The notes below the pieces were generated by a model. It did not search any database and was not told the origin of the DNA. It was given only the letters and a program-made list of their open reading frames with translations. Both the position numbers and the translations under genes were made by a program. This document shows, piece by piece, positions 22,373 to 34,324 of a DNA stretch of 64,000 nt. Origin of the DNA: Aristolochia californica (Eukaryota > Streptophyta > Magnoliopsida > Piperales > Aristolochiaceae); the NCBI GenBank assembly GCA_029961685.1, contig JARWKL010000001.1, forward strand, positions 61,057,314 to 61,121,313. Reading direction: 5' to 3'. Position 1 is the first letter of the stretch, and each line of letters starts with the position of its first letter.

Positions 22373-22387
22373 TTAGGGTTAGGGTTT
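22373..22387 (+). promoter_or_regulatory. Telo-box in the 5' leader of the VOC gene
   Basis: The sequence ttagggttagggttt lies 26 bp before the ATG. Telo-box motifs (AAACCCTAA in either orientation) are known near the transcription starts of plant housekeeping and ribosomal genes. It follows a CT-rich patch, again typical of a plant start region. Confidence 0.55.
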
Positions 22388-22412
22388 GCATCCTCTGAAC
22401 GTTTTGCTGGCC

Positions 22413-23578
22413 ATGGCTCAAGAGGTGGAGGATGGAGCTGCTGCCGACAAGGCCGCTACGAAGGCCGTCGTTTTCTCCGCTCTGAAGCCGCAGATCTGCG
22501 TTCCGGCGGCCAAGGCTAATGATGCTATCGCGTTCTACAGGGCTGCTTTTGGTGCCGAGGAGCTGAAACGGGCGGTGCATCCTAAGAGGAAGGCGGAGCA
22601 GGAGCTACCGCTGATTCTTAGCTGCGAGCTTCAGATCGGGGGTTCTGTGTTCATTGTCTGTGACCAGACCGAGGAGTGTGCTACTGCGTGAGTCTTTCTT
22701 TTGAAGCTTCTTCCACAGTTGTACTGCTTTTGTTTATCTTCTTTTCTTTATTTTTCATGTATCGAGCTGTCTTATTATCAGGTTTATTCACGATGAATGT
22801 CCTAAGTTTTTTGAACTTTTTAAAAAAAATTTGTCTTACGTTTTTTATTTTGATTGTTTTTGTACATTTTGCTTTTGTTCATTTTCCCTCGCTCACCTTT
22901 CTTTCTACTTTCGTCCGTTTTTCTTTTTGCTTCCTCGGCCTTTGTTGTACACCCTCTTGCCACGTAGGGGATGATGGCTAGCGTCCTCTCTCCTCGTGCT
23001 TAAAGGCCCTTGTCGTGCTTTCTATCTCGCTTAATCGTCTTTTCTAGCTCTAACGAGTGGCAACTTTACCATTCTTCGTTTTTTCATAAATAAAATGTAA
23101 TTCCGTGTTTTTACATGCTATCCTGTCATCCCGTTTCGCAACATACCAGCAGAGTTAAGGAGACGGTTGTCTCTTTGCTTCATGTATTTCTTTATTCTCG
23201 CTTAATCCATGAGACTCTGCCAAGCGGTACAAGGAGTCTGACAGAGTATCATAATCGTTTGGTTTACTTTATCGTACAGTTTACAGGGAACGTGTAATTT
23301 TTTTATTGGTTTAACGTACTGTGATCTGGAATGGTATCTGATTGGATGAGATATTGTTTCTTCTTACGTGTGCTTTGGGCAGGACGGGTTTCACCTTCCG
23401 CCTTGAAACGGAGGACGTCGAAACGGCCTTCTCGTATGCCGTGAAGGCCGGCGCTGTCGTCGAGGCAGAGATCTCCGAGGACGAGAGTGGCCGTTCCGGG
23501 AAGGTGAAGGACCCATTTGGCAACGTTTGGGCTGTTTTTTCAGCATCGAACAAGTCAAGCGACGCACCTGCTGCCTGA
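22413..23578 (+). CDS. Glyoxalase/VOC-fold protein, At5g48480-like
   Basis: Two exons, 22413-22687 and 23383-23578, joined in phase 2 (ACTGC|GTGAGT ... GGGCAG|GACGGG), encode 156 residues. The start MAQEVEDGAA resembles the Arabidopsis protein start MAQED. Residues ~26-50 (PQICVPAAKANDAIAFYRAA then FG) form the first beta-alpha-beta unit of the vicinal oxygen chelate fold. The C-terminal KVKDPFGNVWAVF block is the closing strand pair seen in the family. The usual metal ligands of true glyoxalase I are not obvious, so catalytic activity is uncertain and no substrate should be assumed. There is no transit peptide, so it is probably cytosolic. Confidence 0.93.
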
Positions 23579-25050
23579 GACTTCCAAGTTCCTGTTAGGT
23601 TTGGTTTGGTTTTATGATGCTCGATCATCTTTTTGAACATAGATCAGTTCTAATCTTTTTGGGCACTAGGGTTTAGACTGATAGAAAGTATTGGTAGGGC
23701 GTAGAGTCGGATTCGCGTACGGTGATGAAGATGAATTAATGATTGTAAGGGTGTCTAGAATCGAAGATTATGATTAAAGAAATGTCATATTATTTGAGAC
23801 AACCCGGTACGAGACCTAGGAGAAGCTATTCCCCGGTTGTAAATTTTGAAATTTCCAAGAACTGCATACTAACAACTGGTATATGCTTTTTAAGCACTTT
23901 TGCTTCCTAATCTTTCGTACTTTGTCCGTCCGAGCATTTTATGGTATCTTTTCTGTTTATGTTCCTAAGAAAATTGGGAGTATAGCTTAGCTACCAAGTA
24001 CACGCGAAGGATCCTTTGTTCGGTTGTCTTCTAGCAATGTCTGTAAAGAAAATAGAAGCACGTCCCGATTTTCCGTTTCTCGTGCGGTGTCACCTCGGAA
24101 ATCTGTTATTTATAATTGCGGAGCGCGATGTCCCGTTCGGTTTGGGAAGCCAAATCTAACTGTTATTATAATTTAGTTATTACAATGTATCATCTTTATT
24201 CCAAAGTGAACGTATTATGAAACTATAAAGGCATCAAATCTATTACTTCGCTTAGTATTAACTATGTACCAAATTTGATGGAAGGGCGATGATCGATCGG
24301 AATAGAAATTTTTGCGCACTGCGTCTATGCTAATTGGCTCTCTTCTGCGGTTACTAAATTTTGCGGTATTAACCTAAAACGATTGGAGAATAATATCGTC
24401 TCCCTCATCCTGCTATCAAGGGCCCTTTTATCAATTCTTAGTGCAGTCACTAGATTAACTATTGAGGTCAAACCAAAATGAACATGAGATTGTACCTCGT
24501 TTTATTTGAATTGAATATTTTATTTATACTTCTGTTTACACGTGTTGACAGTTTCTTAAACTTTCGCATTATAATATAGATATGGCCTCCAATTTGATGA
24601 TGGCTATTAATTTACTTAGTGCAAAAAACAGCTAAAAGTCTATTTTACCATATTTATTTCTGTTGCAAAACTAATAAACCAAGTTAGGTAATGATTCAGA
24701 TATTCCAAGCAGATATGCGTAATCGGAGAAACACAGTCACTGCACAATCTCCTCGAAGCGCTAAAATCATACTTTGGTTATATTCTTTTATGCGATTATT
24801 ATATATGACTGAAATATGCCACCCATTGTTAAATGAGATCGCAAATCGGGATTTACCTGGCTCCGTCATACAGAGAGACGGGCAAGATCTAAAGTAACAA
24901 GGTTATATTTCAAGGGTTCAATCTACAGAGACGAACAGCTTACAGAGAAGATTGAACGAAACGGCCATCTTCAGGGTAAAACAGCTTACACAAGGATTTT
25001 AAACGAACTGAGAAACAAACCCATGAAATCGTTCGTAGCATGGAAGTGAT
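23579..25050. other. Intergenic region, no gene seen
   Basis: The 3' region of the VOC gene and that of the convergent lipid-transfer gene meet here. No coding similarity was found. Confidence 0.5.
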
Positions 25051-25353
25051 TCACGAGCATTTTGGGGCAGGAGTGATGTTGCACTTTTCGGGAAGTTGCA
25101 AGGCCAAGTTGGGGTCTATACCCATGGAAGGAAGCAGAAAGGAGGTTTTGTAAGAACAGAGGCAGGGAAAGTCCGCACTCTCGAGGGCCGAACAGCACTT
25201 GGGCGAGGGTGGATCTACCGGATCGCTACCACTAACCGATGGCTTGCATGCCATCAGATCCTCCTCGGTCATGTTACATATCTCTGAGTTCCCAATCACC
25301 GCCAGTGCCAACACCATCATCAAAACTGCCATTGCCATCGCTCTTCCTTCCAT
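25051..25353 (-). CDS. DIR1-like lipid-transfer protein
   Basis: A single-exon frame of 100 residues. Residues 1-23 form a hydrophobic signal peptide, so the product is secreted. Eight cysteines at 26, 36, 53, 54, 64, 66, 91 and 99 give the C-C-CC-CxC-C-C pattern of the prolamin-superfamily lipid-transfer fold. The mature protein resembles Arabidopsis DIR1, including the ICNMTEEDLMACKPSVS opening, FPCLCSYK and the GIDPNLALQLPEKC block. A PxxP motif (45-48) is present, as in DIR1. DIR1 binds lysolipids and carries a long-distance defence signal in systemic acquired resistance; whether this copy does is inferred. A TATA box lies about 75 bp upstream. The neighbouring VOC gene is also adjacent to DIR1 in Arabidopsis, which strengthens the call. 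Confidence 0.9.
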   Translation of the reverse strand: MEGRAMAMAVLMMVLALAVIGNSEICNMTEEDLMACKPSVSGSDPVDPPSPKCCSALESADFPCLCSYKTSFLLPSMGIDPNLALQLPEKCNITPAPKCS

Positions 25354-25424
25354 CTTCTTCTTCTGCTTCTGCTGCTCCTGCTGCTGAAATGATTCTTCTG
25401 TAGTTCCTTTTCTGGGTTCTGGAG

Positions 25425-25433
25425 TTTATATAA
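25425..25433 (-). promoter_or_regulatory. TATA box of the DIR1-like gene
   Basis: Minus-strand TTATATAAA sits about 72-80 bp upstream of the start codon, predicting a 5' leader of roughly 40 nt. Confidence 0.65.
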
Positions 25434-25649
25434 TGAAAAGAGATGAAGAGGGAGAAGGGGACATCCATTCTTTTTGAATAGTGGTAGGCCTCCTCTACCA
25501 GAAACAGACAGAGCTTGAAGCGTCAGCCATGAAGGATCCGTTGTTAATGGGCCACAGTTTCTGGTAAAATCATTGCCTCGAATTTGATTGAGTTTGGTGC
25601 TCGTGACTGTCCATTGGCCGCATTCTGTTTCCATAGGTGTCACGGGCGT

Positions 25650-28304
25650 GGAAATGGCAATAGTAGGTAAAACGGAATAATAATAATAGGGTGTGTGGAC
25701 AGGAAGACATGGTAGTCTTGATCGGTTAGATTGTCTGTCTACTCGTGCGAGTGGATTAATTATCTCGTCGCACGCTTTTCTAAAGACACGTGTCCCGAAG
25801 TACTATTGACCACTTAACACTGATAAAAAAGGCCAAGCAAAATAGCAAAATAGCAAAATGATAGTCTTTTCTTCCATCGTTTCCAATCTTTTGTCCTTCG
25901 TTACCGTTTCGCCTCATCCTGCATCCTGATCTGCTGCAATTTTTACGAGAGGGATTACGTATACGCGGCAACAGATATAGATTTACCTCCTATTGTCGAT
26001 CGAGTCTTTCTCCGCTCTCAACGAAACGGTCAACGTGAGCTAAAAATCATGACTACAAAGCCATCCCATTTCATAGAGTAACAATCTTTACTCTCCTAGT
26101 GCCATAAAAAAATCAAGCAAAAGAGCCGGAGGTGGCAACTCTTCTTCGACTATCTGCACCACTGCATGCTGTAGAAGATGGCCGAAAAAGGACTCCTGGA
26201 GGAGACATTTGGCAAGCCTCATGTCGTATCCCACTCCCTTCTTCTCCTTAACATAATCTTTGTCGTTGGTCTGTCATCTTCGGCTTGTATGAGACAAGTT
26301 ATGCAATTACAGGGACGAGCACATTAGAAATTTTGTTGGATCCCTGGGGAGGAATAGTGATATTCTTTTTCGATCGGTCTGTGGAAATAATAAAGAGAAA
26401 AAAACATCTTTTTAGAAAAGAAAGAACAGATCGGCAATGTGAATCAAGTCTATTCGCCCGAAGCAAAGTTCAATCCATGCTGTCTAAGTTATAGTTAGCT
26501 AAACACCAAAAAGATTGTTATGCGAGCCTCCTTTCCTTGATATGTAAATGACATAGGAGACAAAGTGAATTTTTTTTATGGGGTCTTCGTCATTATGATT
26601 TAATCAAGCTGCAAAGTTCCGAGAAATGTATACAGTAACTGTAGATTAGAGGATTTCGAAGAAAGGAATAACAGAGAAGAAGATGGAGAAGTTTTGTTGT
26701 ACCTGGTGTGTGAATTAACAAACCCCAGTTGCGTTTCCTGAATAGTTTCGTAACTTGGTCTTTTGGACTTCGGAGTTTTAGAGTCATGTATCAAGCAGAG
26801 TAGATAACGAAATCAAAATGAGGAGAAGAAGATGGAGAAGTTTGCTGCCCAGTGTGTTTGAATTAATGGATACAGAACTCTAACACCATTTGGGTTTGAT
26901 GGATAGTTTCGGTGCTTCGCCATTTCGAGAAACGAATTCCCTTTTTTGGATGTTCCAAATAGACAGGTTGATAGGCCATCCTTTATAGCAGATTTTATTC
27001 AATCTTCAAATTTTTTTTACAAGAATCCCTTTTTAACTATTTAAATTGAACGTAGGTGCTAAAGAGGAGAAGCCACAAGGCATGTTGAGACAGAGAAGGA
27101 CTACGCTATAGATGAAGCTCAAGTAACTGGGTACCTAACACAAAAAAACTGTTTGTAAAATAGTAGTTCTGTAAATCTGCAAATGTATGACCTGCTAGAG
27201 AATTGAAAGACTTTGTTATGGACCAGAGCAAACAGAAGCAGCCACACCCAAAAGAGTTTTTTTTTTTTCCCCTTAATTAATTAATAGATCACACCCTCTC
27301 CGTATATCAGAAAAGAGGGGTGGCACAGATTCTCCCCATATATATAGAAAAGGAGGATATCCCTATCTTTTGTTTTTCCTGTAAAAGGGAGGGATCATTT
27401 GCCCCTCTTGCCATATTATAAATGAGGGGTGACAAAAAAAAAAAAGCATTAGTGGATAATTTTTCTCTCACAAAATGATGAAATTTAGAGAGAAAAGAAA
27501 TTAAATAAAAATTTGAGAGAAAATCTTAATTATCAAAAAATTTAAAATATTTTTTTTCACATATATCCAAATAAGATAAACTATATTTTTCTATCATTTT
27601 CCATGAACATCCAAACAAATGAAAAACAATGTTTTTTTATATCATTTTCTTTCTCTCTCCATTTTCTGTGTTGCAAACACAACCCTACGATCCTTGCAAA
27701 AATATCCAAATATATACAAATTTCTAAAAGTTTAATTAAGTAGTTTTATCATCTTTATCTCTCTGATGAATAACTATAACCTTCCCCTACTTATTAAATT
27801 ATTTTTTTAATTTTTTATTCTATTATATATACTATCATGTTTTGTTGTAGAAAATGAAGATAGGAATTTACTTTAAGAAGAGGTAAATCATAATTTATGA
27901 ACGAATACCATTTAAATAAAATTTTTTAATTGATGGCTTTATTATTCTTACGAGATCGATTAAGTTATTTTTATTATTTAATAAATAATTTGTTCTATTG
28001 AAGGAGAGGACACATATTAATTATTTTGTCATTTAATAAGTTTATGGAAAGAAAAATTTGCCCATAGATTTGTTTGGTAATTTTTATATATAGAATATTT
28101 TAAAATATAATTTTTTAGAAATGTTTGGGCCTTTCGGGTCTTGGCAAAAAAAAAAAAAAGGTGTAATTAAAAAAATTATATTTCCTTTTTCCTGAAAAGA
28201 ATAACATGGGATCACCTCTTTACTGTTTCCGTTCCGGTCCGGCCGTCCTTCAGAATTCAGATTTCAGGGAGTCAATTCTGTCTCCTCCGATTTTCTTCTC
28301 TACA
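25650..28304. other. AT-rich intergenic DNA
   Basis: No gene was supported. A 49-codon frame at 26178-26327 has a hydrophobic middle but no recognised family. Two related ~100 bp stretches occur at about 26665-26760 and 26820-26930, sharing gagaagaagatggagaagtt and a gtgtgtttgaattaa-like block. Homopolymer A/T runs are frequent from 27250 onward. Confidence 0.5.
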
Positions 28305-28334
28305 ACTCTCTCTCTCGCTCTCTCTCTCTCGTCT
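28305..28334 (+). promoter_or_regulatory. CT-rich Y-patch of the PDH E1-alpha promoter
   Basis: An almost pure (CT)n stretch 55-85 bp before the ATG. This is the pyrimidine patch common at plant core promoters and leaders. Confidence 0.5.
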
Positions 28335-28373
28335 TCGTTTTCGATTTTTCGGACACGAAGAGGATCTGAAGAG

Positions 28374-28382
28374 AAACCCTAA
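28374..28382 (+). promoter_or_regulatory. Telo-box in the PDH E1-alpha leader
   Basis: The exact motif aaaccctaa lies 7 bp before the start codon, the second telo-box adjacent to an ATG in this window. Confidence 0.55.
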
Positions 28383-28389
28383 TCCGGAA

Positions 28390-31300
28390 ATGGCTCTCCG
28401 TCGCCTCGGCCTATCTTCTACCTCCCCTTCTTCGAGTCTCCTTCTACGATCTCTCTCCCTCCACTTGCATCCTCTTCGCTCCTTCTCATCGGGAGAGCAG
28501 ACCCTCACAATCGAGACTTCCGTCCCCTTCACCGGCCACAAATGCGAACCGCCATCCCGCTCCGTTGAGACCACCCCTTCGGAGCTCCTCTCCTTCTTCA
28601 AGGACATGTCACTCATGCGCCGGATGGAGATCGCCGCCGACTCCCTCTATAAAGCTAAACTCATCCGTGGTTTCTGCCATCTCTATGACGGCCAGGAGGC
28701 CGTCGCTATCGGCATGGAAGCCGCCATTACTAAAAAGGATTGCATCATCACCGCCTATAGAGATCACTGCATCTTTCTTGGCCGTGGGGGCACCCTCGTG
28801 GAGTGTTTCTCTGAGCTCATGGGACGGAGGGCTGGTTGCTCGAAGGGCAAGGGTGGATCGATGCATTTTTACAAGAAGGACAGTGGGTTTTATGGCGGTC
28901 ACGGTATTGTTGGCGCGCAGGTCCCTCTTGGGTGTGGTCTTGCTTTCGCTCAGAAGTATCAGAAAGACAATACCGTCACTTTTGCAATGTACGGGGATGG
29001 TGCTGCCAATCAGGGTCAGCTCTTTGAGGCGCTAAACATGGCAGCGTTGTGGGATTTGCCTGCCATTCTTGTCTGCGAGAATAACCACTGTGAGCGTTAA
29101 TTGAATGCTTTATATATCCTTTCCTCGTGTTGCTATTTTTATTATTATTATCATGTTCTCAAACTTTTATGTTGTGGGTTGTTGTAGATGGGATGGGGAC
29201 GGCAGAATGGAGAGCAGCCAAGAGTCCGGCTTATTACAAGCGTGGAGATTATGTTCCTGGCTTGAAGGTGATGTCTGATTTTGTTTGACTTCGTTCATTT
29301 TTCACATTTCTATTATTTTCTTGAGCTTGTTCGTACTCAGTTACTCCACTAGTAGATAATTTTTGGAAATTCTGGAGTAGGATTCTTATTTTCTTTTATT
29401 GTGTTCATTTGTCAGGAGAGTTATAACAAATTATTATGATTGGAGATTTTCATATTGTTCCTTGTGTAAGAACTCCAATTGCTCATTAACACTTGGAAAT
29501 GGTTTGGTTTTTGCTTATTTTTTATTTGATTCTGCAAGGAATGATATTGACCTTCAGAATCTTTAATAAGATTTGTAACTGATGCCTAGTTTGTTACGAC
29601 AAAGCATAAAATGCACTCACCTAATGAAGATCATGGTAGAACTAAAATTTTCCGCCATGACAAGCTATCCAAAGAGCACTGACTTTTCTTTACCAAATCT
29701 ACTAGTCTAATGTTTATAAGGATTTCATATTATGCCTATGTTTTAACAGGTTGATGGTATGGATGCGCTAGCTGTCAAACAAGCATGTAAATTTGCCAAA
29801 GAGCATGCTCTGAAGAATGGACCCCTTGTAAGTACTCTAACTGGATGTTTTTTTTTGTTTTTTGAAGATCTGACTGTATGTTTTGTGATTCTGAGTTATC
29901 TTTCTCTCGTCCTTGAGTTTTTCACTGATAGTATGGAAGCAATTTATGAACTAAGAAAATGATTTGTATTAAGATGTGTGTCACAATTAAATCAAGATTT
30001 TCATATATTCAGATGAGATTATTATAGTCATGACTACAATATGTTTCCTACCTTTACACCTCTGCTAAATCTAATTAGGATGCCTGTGGATCATGTGTTG
30101 AAAAAAGATTGATTCAGTGCAAGTTGACTCATATTGGATTAAAGGCGGTCAAATTGTGGGTTATGCGGTGCTTTTGGAAGCCTTTATCTAGAGATAGTTA
30201 GTCTTCTTTAATAGCTTGCAAGTTTTGATAGTTGAACAAGTATATGTAGGTACTGGATTTTATTTTGTATGGTAGTAGATATTTCTGGTGAGGCTTGTGA
30301 ACTTGGCAATTTTGAAGCCTATTCTGCGACTCATATTTGAATACCATTTAAACTGTTAGTGCCCTTTTGATCTCTGATTGGTTCTGCTCCTTGATTTGGA
30401 TTTGCTGTTGGAACCACATTTCTACTCACAAATGTACTCTCTGGTGTGTTAGTGCACTTTCTTTCTTTGAATGTCCTATCTAGTTAGTAGATTATTCGTT
30501 CTAGCATGTCTTGTATTAAGCAAGATTTACATTTCTTGGGAGTATTGCCAATTATGGTTTTCTGTCACTTAATAAAATCTTGTGTTTCCCATCTTGCATT
30601 TCAGACAGAAAAACCTGAACTCCGTCAAAATAGGAGTTTGTTATGGTCCTGGGGTTGAGTACCTATGCCTTCCACTCCTAATAGGCTGGTCTTTTGGGTG
30701 GTATTGTCTAGGTGCTTAACATTTAGTATCAGAGCGGGCTCCCACGTCGTGGGTTCGAATCCCCGAGGGGAATTCCTCGGCGCGGGTATCGCGAACCCCG
30801 GACGCGGTGGCCATTAGGGATTATGGGATCCTGACCCGGCCCTCGTCGCTAAGTGTTAAGCCCCCGTGGACGTCGGCTCGTGAAGGTGGGGTGTACTGTA
30901 TGGTCCTGGGGTTAAGTACCTATACTTTCCGTTCCTAACAGGCCGGTCTTTTGAGTAGTATTGGCTAGGTGCTTAACAGAGTAACCTTTTTGTTTCTCTG
31001 TCCAACGGCACACCTTCAACGTCATTGTAGAGGTATTTTGTAAAACATCGAGGGACTGGAGAAATGAGAAGACGGAATTTGGAGAAAATCGTCTTAGAAA
31101 GTTACCCCAAAATTCGTTGAAGTTGGTTTCCCGCTGGGCTGCCAAGAGCGAGATTGAGAGGTGTCAGAATTTAAATTCTGAACTCACTGTGCCTGAAGTA
31201 TTTCCTTTCGACAGGGCAACGATTTCTACTTCGAAATTGAAGTCTTTTGATTTTTTTTCCTTTCGGTTTGCATAACCCGTCAATGGCGAAAAAATGACTC

Positions 31301-34117
31301 TACTGTGGAGAAAATTTTCATGCCCCCTGACAATGTTGAGCCTTACTTGTTGCCGACGACGAATAGTAGCCACACGATGCTTCTCCACTCGGTGAAGTTT
31401 GGAGATGTTAGGTCGAAATTTTTTGGGTACAGAGTAGGTCGAAAACGTTTCCTGGTCGGAAGAGTTGCGGGAAATATTTTCGTCTCCTGTTCGGGAAGAC
31501 GTTTTGCTGGCCGTGAGAAGGGGATTATTGATGTCGAACCCAAATCAGCCATTACCGACGAGGTTTTTGCTGAATACCCCTCCGATTTCAGATTTCTAGG
31601 GTCCCCAATTTCAGATTCTCTTGCTCTAGACTTTGGCCTTGGATTTTCCTCCTCGGAATTTTGAGGCCGAACAACTGTGCTCTCTGCGGCTTTAGCAAAA
31701 TGCCTCTTGATTGCAAAAGTTTTAATGGAAGATTCACACATTCCATCTCGCAATACTAAAAAGTCTGCGTATTTCTTCCAATGCTAAAACCCTTGTGCGT
31801 ATTTCTCCCAATAGATTGAGTATGGCCAGCCATTTTTCTCGGGACGAAGAATCGCTCATTGTGTTCCTGCTCTGTTACTAGTTGTTACGTTCCCAGATCT
31901 AACATAACGATTCGTAGGGAAGAAGAAGAGAAAGATGAAAATCAAGTCGAAGGGAAGCTTGAAAACCCTAGGTTCATTAAGGAGAACGCACACCCCTGAG
32001 CTCGTTGAGGAAAACTCAAAACCCTTGTTTACACTAAATCAATACTTCCCCTTTCTCATTTTTTTCACCTTTCAGTAGGGTTGACGTTAACAAAGTAAAA
32101 GCTAAAATTACAATAATGCCCCTGCAGTATATTAACTCTTCAACTGAAATAAAATGAATGTTAAAAGTAAATTCAAGAAAAACAATTAACTTAATACTAA
32201 TTGACTCAGCCCTACGCCTCTGCATGACTCGGCCTGCTATTGAGGTCATAACACAGTCCTGCTGGTTCCCTTTCTCTTGGACCCACCTTTGTTCTCCTCC
32301 ATTGCTCACTCTCACACACACTGACAGACAAACTCTCTTTGTTCCTCCCCAGCATTTCTTTTACTTTCTCAACTTTTCTCCCTTGCAATCTCTCCTTGCC
32401 CACTTCTCTCTACATCCTGTTCTTCTACCCTTTCCTGTCTCTCTTTGCTCCTCTCCTTATTGCTGATTGAAATGGCAACTTTCTCACTGTTGGCCATTAG
32501 CTTGGAGGTGACTGTGGTGATCTTGCTGCAAGCCTGCACTCTTTTCTTTTTCTAAAACTAGAGGTAGGGTTAGTTTTGTGCATCACTTGTTTTATTTGAG
32601 AAAGGTATTACTCACCATTAAGGTACTGTGTTTCTCGGTCAGCATAACCAGAAATTAGTGTCCAGTTTTGCATAAACACAATTTTTTTTGACAGGGATTA
32701 ATGGACCATCGACTCCAGAAATTTCATATGCAAATTATTCTATACTGTTAGGAAGTTAAAGCCTTATGGTCAATAAGGGGTTCATCTGTGGGTGGTTAAT
32801 GTTCACCAACAATCTATTCTTTGAGCAACTCCAGCATTTTGATGAGGAATTAGCTCTGATGCTTTTCATTCACCTGGATATCAAGAAAGTTGCAAATCTC
32901 TAAGATACAGCATCGATGTGTTGTTTTGATTGATTAGTGACAAACTCTAACCTTGTGAGGTATGCCTGTACTAAGGCTGTTCAGTTTTATAGGTTAGGAC
33001 GTAAGTGAAAGTGTTGTTATTTTTTCATTCTCACTTTGATAGGTTAAGGTTATTTGATAAGCTGACATATCTTTTAATGTGGGTATTCTTCAGATTCTTG
33101 AAATGGATACCTACAGGTACCATGGGCATTCCATGTCTGACCCAGGCAGCACCTACAGGACTCGTGATGAGATCACTGGTGTGAGACAGGTTAGATGCAT
33201 TTACTTATTATGTTTGTCTTAATGCTGTTAGTCATATCACCAGTGTGACAGTATCATCATTTTCTCAATGCATATCTTTTCGAACTTGAATATGTATTTG
33301 TATTGCTGTATGCTACTAGTCTGCTTATCCATACCACAGCTGTTCATACATGATTGTTGATATGTTTTTTATTTGGTTTTCTTACTTACAGGAGCGTGAT
33401 CCAATTGAAAGAATAAGAAAGCTAATTCTTTCTCATGATATTGCCACGGCTGCCGATCTTAAGGTATTTTAAAGCAGCCTAGAGATGTGATATTGAATAC
33501 CTAACTAAAGACTTTTTCATTTCTGGGGTTTCAGAGTCGGAGATGATTGATCACATTTCCTTTTTGTAGAGCATTGAGAAAGATATCCGGAAAGAAGTAG
33601 ATGAAGCCATTACCCAGGCTAAAGTAAGAGCCGGAATGAATGTTTAAAAGCATGGTTTGCATTTCATTTGTTTGATGTATGATCATACTTGTTTTGTCTC
33701 TCATGCTACTTTTCATTATTAACAGGAGATACCTATGCCGGAACCTGCAGAACTCTTTACCAATGTTTATGTGAAAGGCTTCGGAGTGGAGGTAAGCTGT
33801 GCCATTTCATGGAAAAAGGAGGATTCCAGTCCACTTTGTTTGGGTCCACATTTTGGGACCAACTGAAGGAATCTTGGTGCTTTCTAGTAGTGTTGTCTGC
33901 TATGAGTGCAAATTTGCATCCTCTCATCCTAGTGGATTTGTTAGCCACGTCCACTGTCTTGTTTGTGGGTCCCCAGGGTATCTCTGATGAAATATCTAAA
34001 TATATATTCTCTGATGTGTACTGTTGTCTTCTGTTTGGCTGCTGTGACTGAACGAGGATGCTGGTCTTGCAGGTTTTTGGTGCGGATAGAAAAGAAGTTA
34101 GAGCTAATCTTCCCTGA
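28390..34117 (+). CDS. PDHA1: Pyruvate dehydrogenase E1 component subunit alpha, mitochondrial
   Basis: Eight exons (28390-29089, 29188-29267, 29750-29827, 33094-33189, 33392-33463, 33570-33623, 33726-33791, 34073-34117) give 396 residues, close to the ~390 of Arabidopsis At1g59900. All junctions are GT-AG and keep frame. Residues 1-~37 are a Ser/Arg/Leu mitochondrial presequence. The thiamine-diphosphate motif runs from GDG (202-204) to NN (231-232). The phosphorylation loop [20 protein letters not shown] lies at 293-312, with Ser299 at the position of mammalian site 1. With E1-beta it decarboxylates pyruvate and reductively acetylates E2 lipoyl groups, feeding acetyl-CoA to the TCA cycle in the matrix. 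Intron 3 is 3,266 bp and contains a TRIM; the frame is intact. Confidence 0.97.
30639..30721 (+). repeat. TRIM 5' LTR
   Basis: 83 bp, TG...CA, paired with 30897-30978 with scattered substitutions and one single-base length difference near its start. Confidence 0.9.
30752..30762 (+). other. tRNA-like B-box inside the TRIM
   Basis: GGTTCGAATCC matches the Pol III B-box consensus GGTTCGANTCC exactly and is flanked by short complementary G and C runs, like a tRNA T-arm. It sits 16 bp after the primer site. No convincing A-box was seen. Confidence 0.5.
30897..30978 (+). repeat. TRIM 3' LTR
   Basis: 82 bp counterpart of 30639-30721, preceded by a purine-rich tract at 30881-30896. Confidence 0.9.
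30984..32500. other. Intron 3 remainder, inserted-looking sequence
   Basis: The stretch has more open frame than typical intron (for example 31305-31664 plus and 31343-31753 minus) but no recognised protein motif. It may be an old insertion. No LTR pair or terminal inverted repeat was found. Confidence 0.3.
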
Positions 34118-34324
34118 GAGATGTGGAATTCCATGTCTAGCAATAAAAGGTGTGCTAGTCATCATATTTCTCTAACAATCATCCTTTATGTTGGGAATTA
34201 TTTGATAGATTTTCTTGATATTTGCATAAATGTTTTCTTTCAACTGAACAGTTGCTTGGATGAGACACCCTCCGAAGCTGTAATCTTGTGGAGTGCTGTT
34301 AGCAGACCCAAAGGCATTGTATTT

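Larger units (their letters stand above)
30639..30978 (+). mobile_element. TRIM element in PDH intron 3
   Basis: A 340 bp element. Direct repeats of 83 bp (30639-30721) and 82 bp (30897-30978) begin TG and end CA, with the shared core TATGGTCCTGGGGTT and end AGGTGCTTAACA. TAGTATCAGAGC at 30724-30735 is an initiator-Met primer site with one mismatch. The purine-rich tgaaggtggggtg precedes the 3' LTR. The flanking pentamers are gagtt (30634-30638) and gagta (30979-30983). The 175 bp interior has no reading frame, so mobility would depend on enzymes from another element. Confidence 0.9.

Noticed and set aside
26178..26327. 49-codon frame with a hydrophobic centre
   Set aside because: Too short, no family, no promoter evidence; could be a small membrane peptide but cannot be supported.
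31305..31753. Open frames on both strands inside PDH intron 3
   Set aside because: No domain or codon pattern separates them from chance; treated as intronic insertion DNA.
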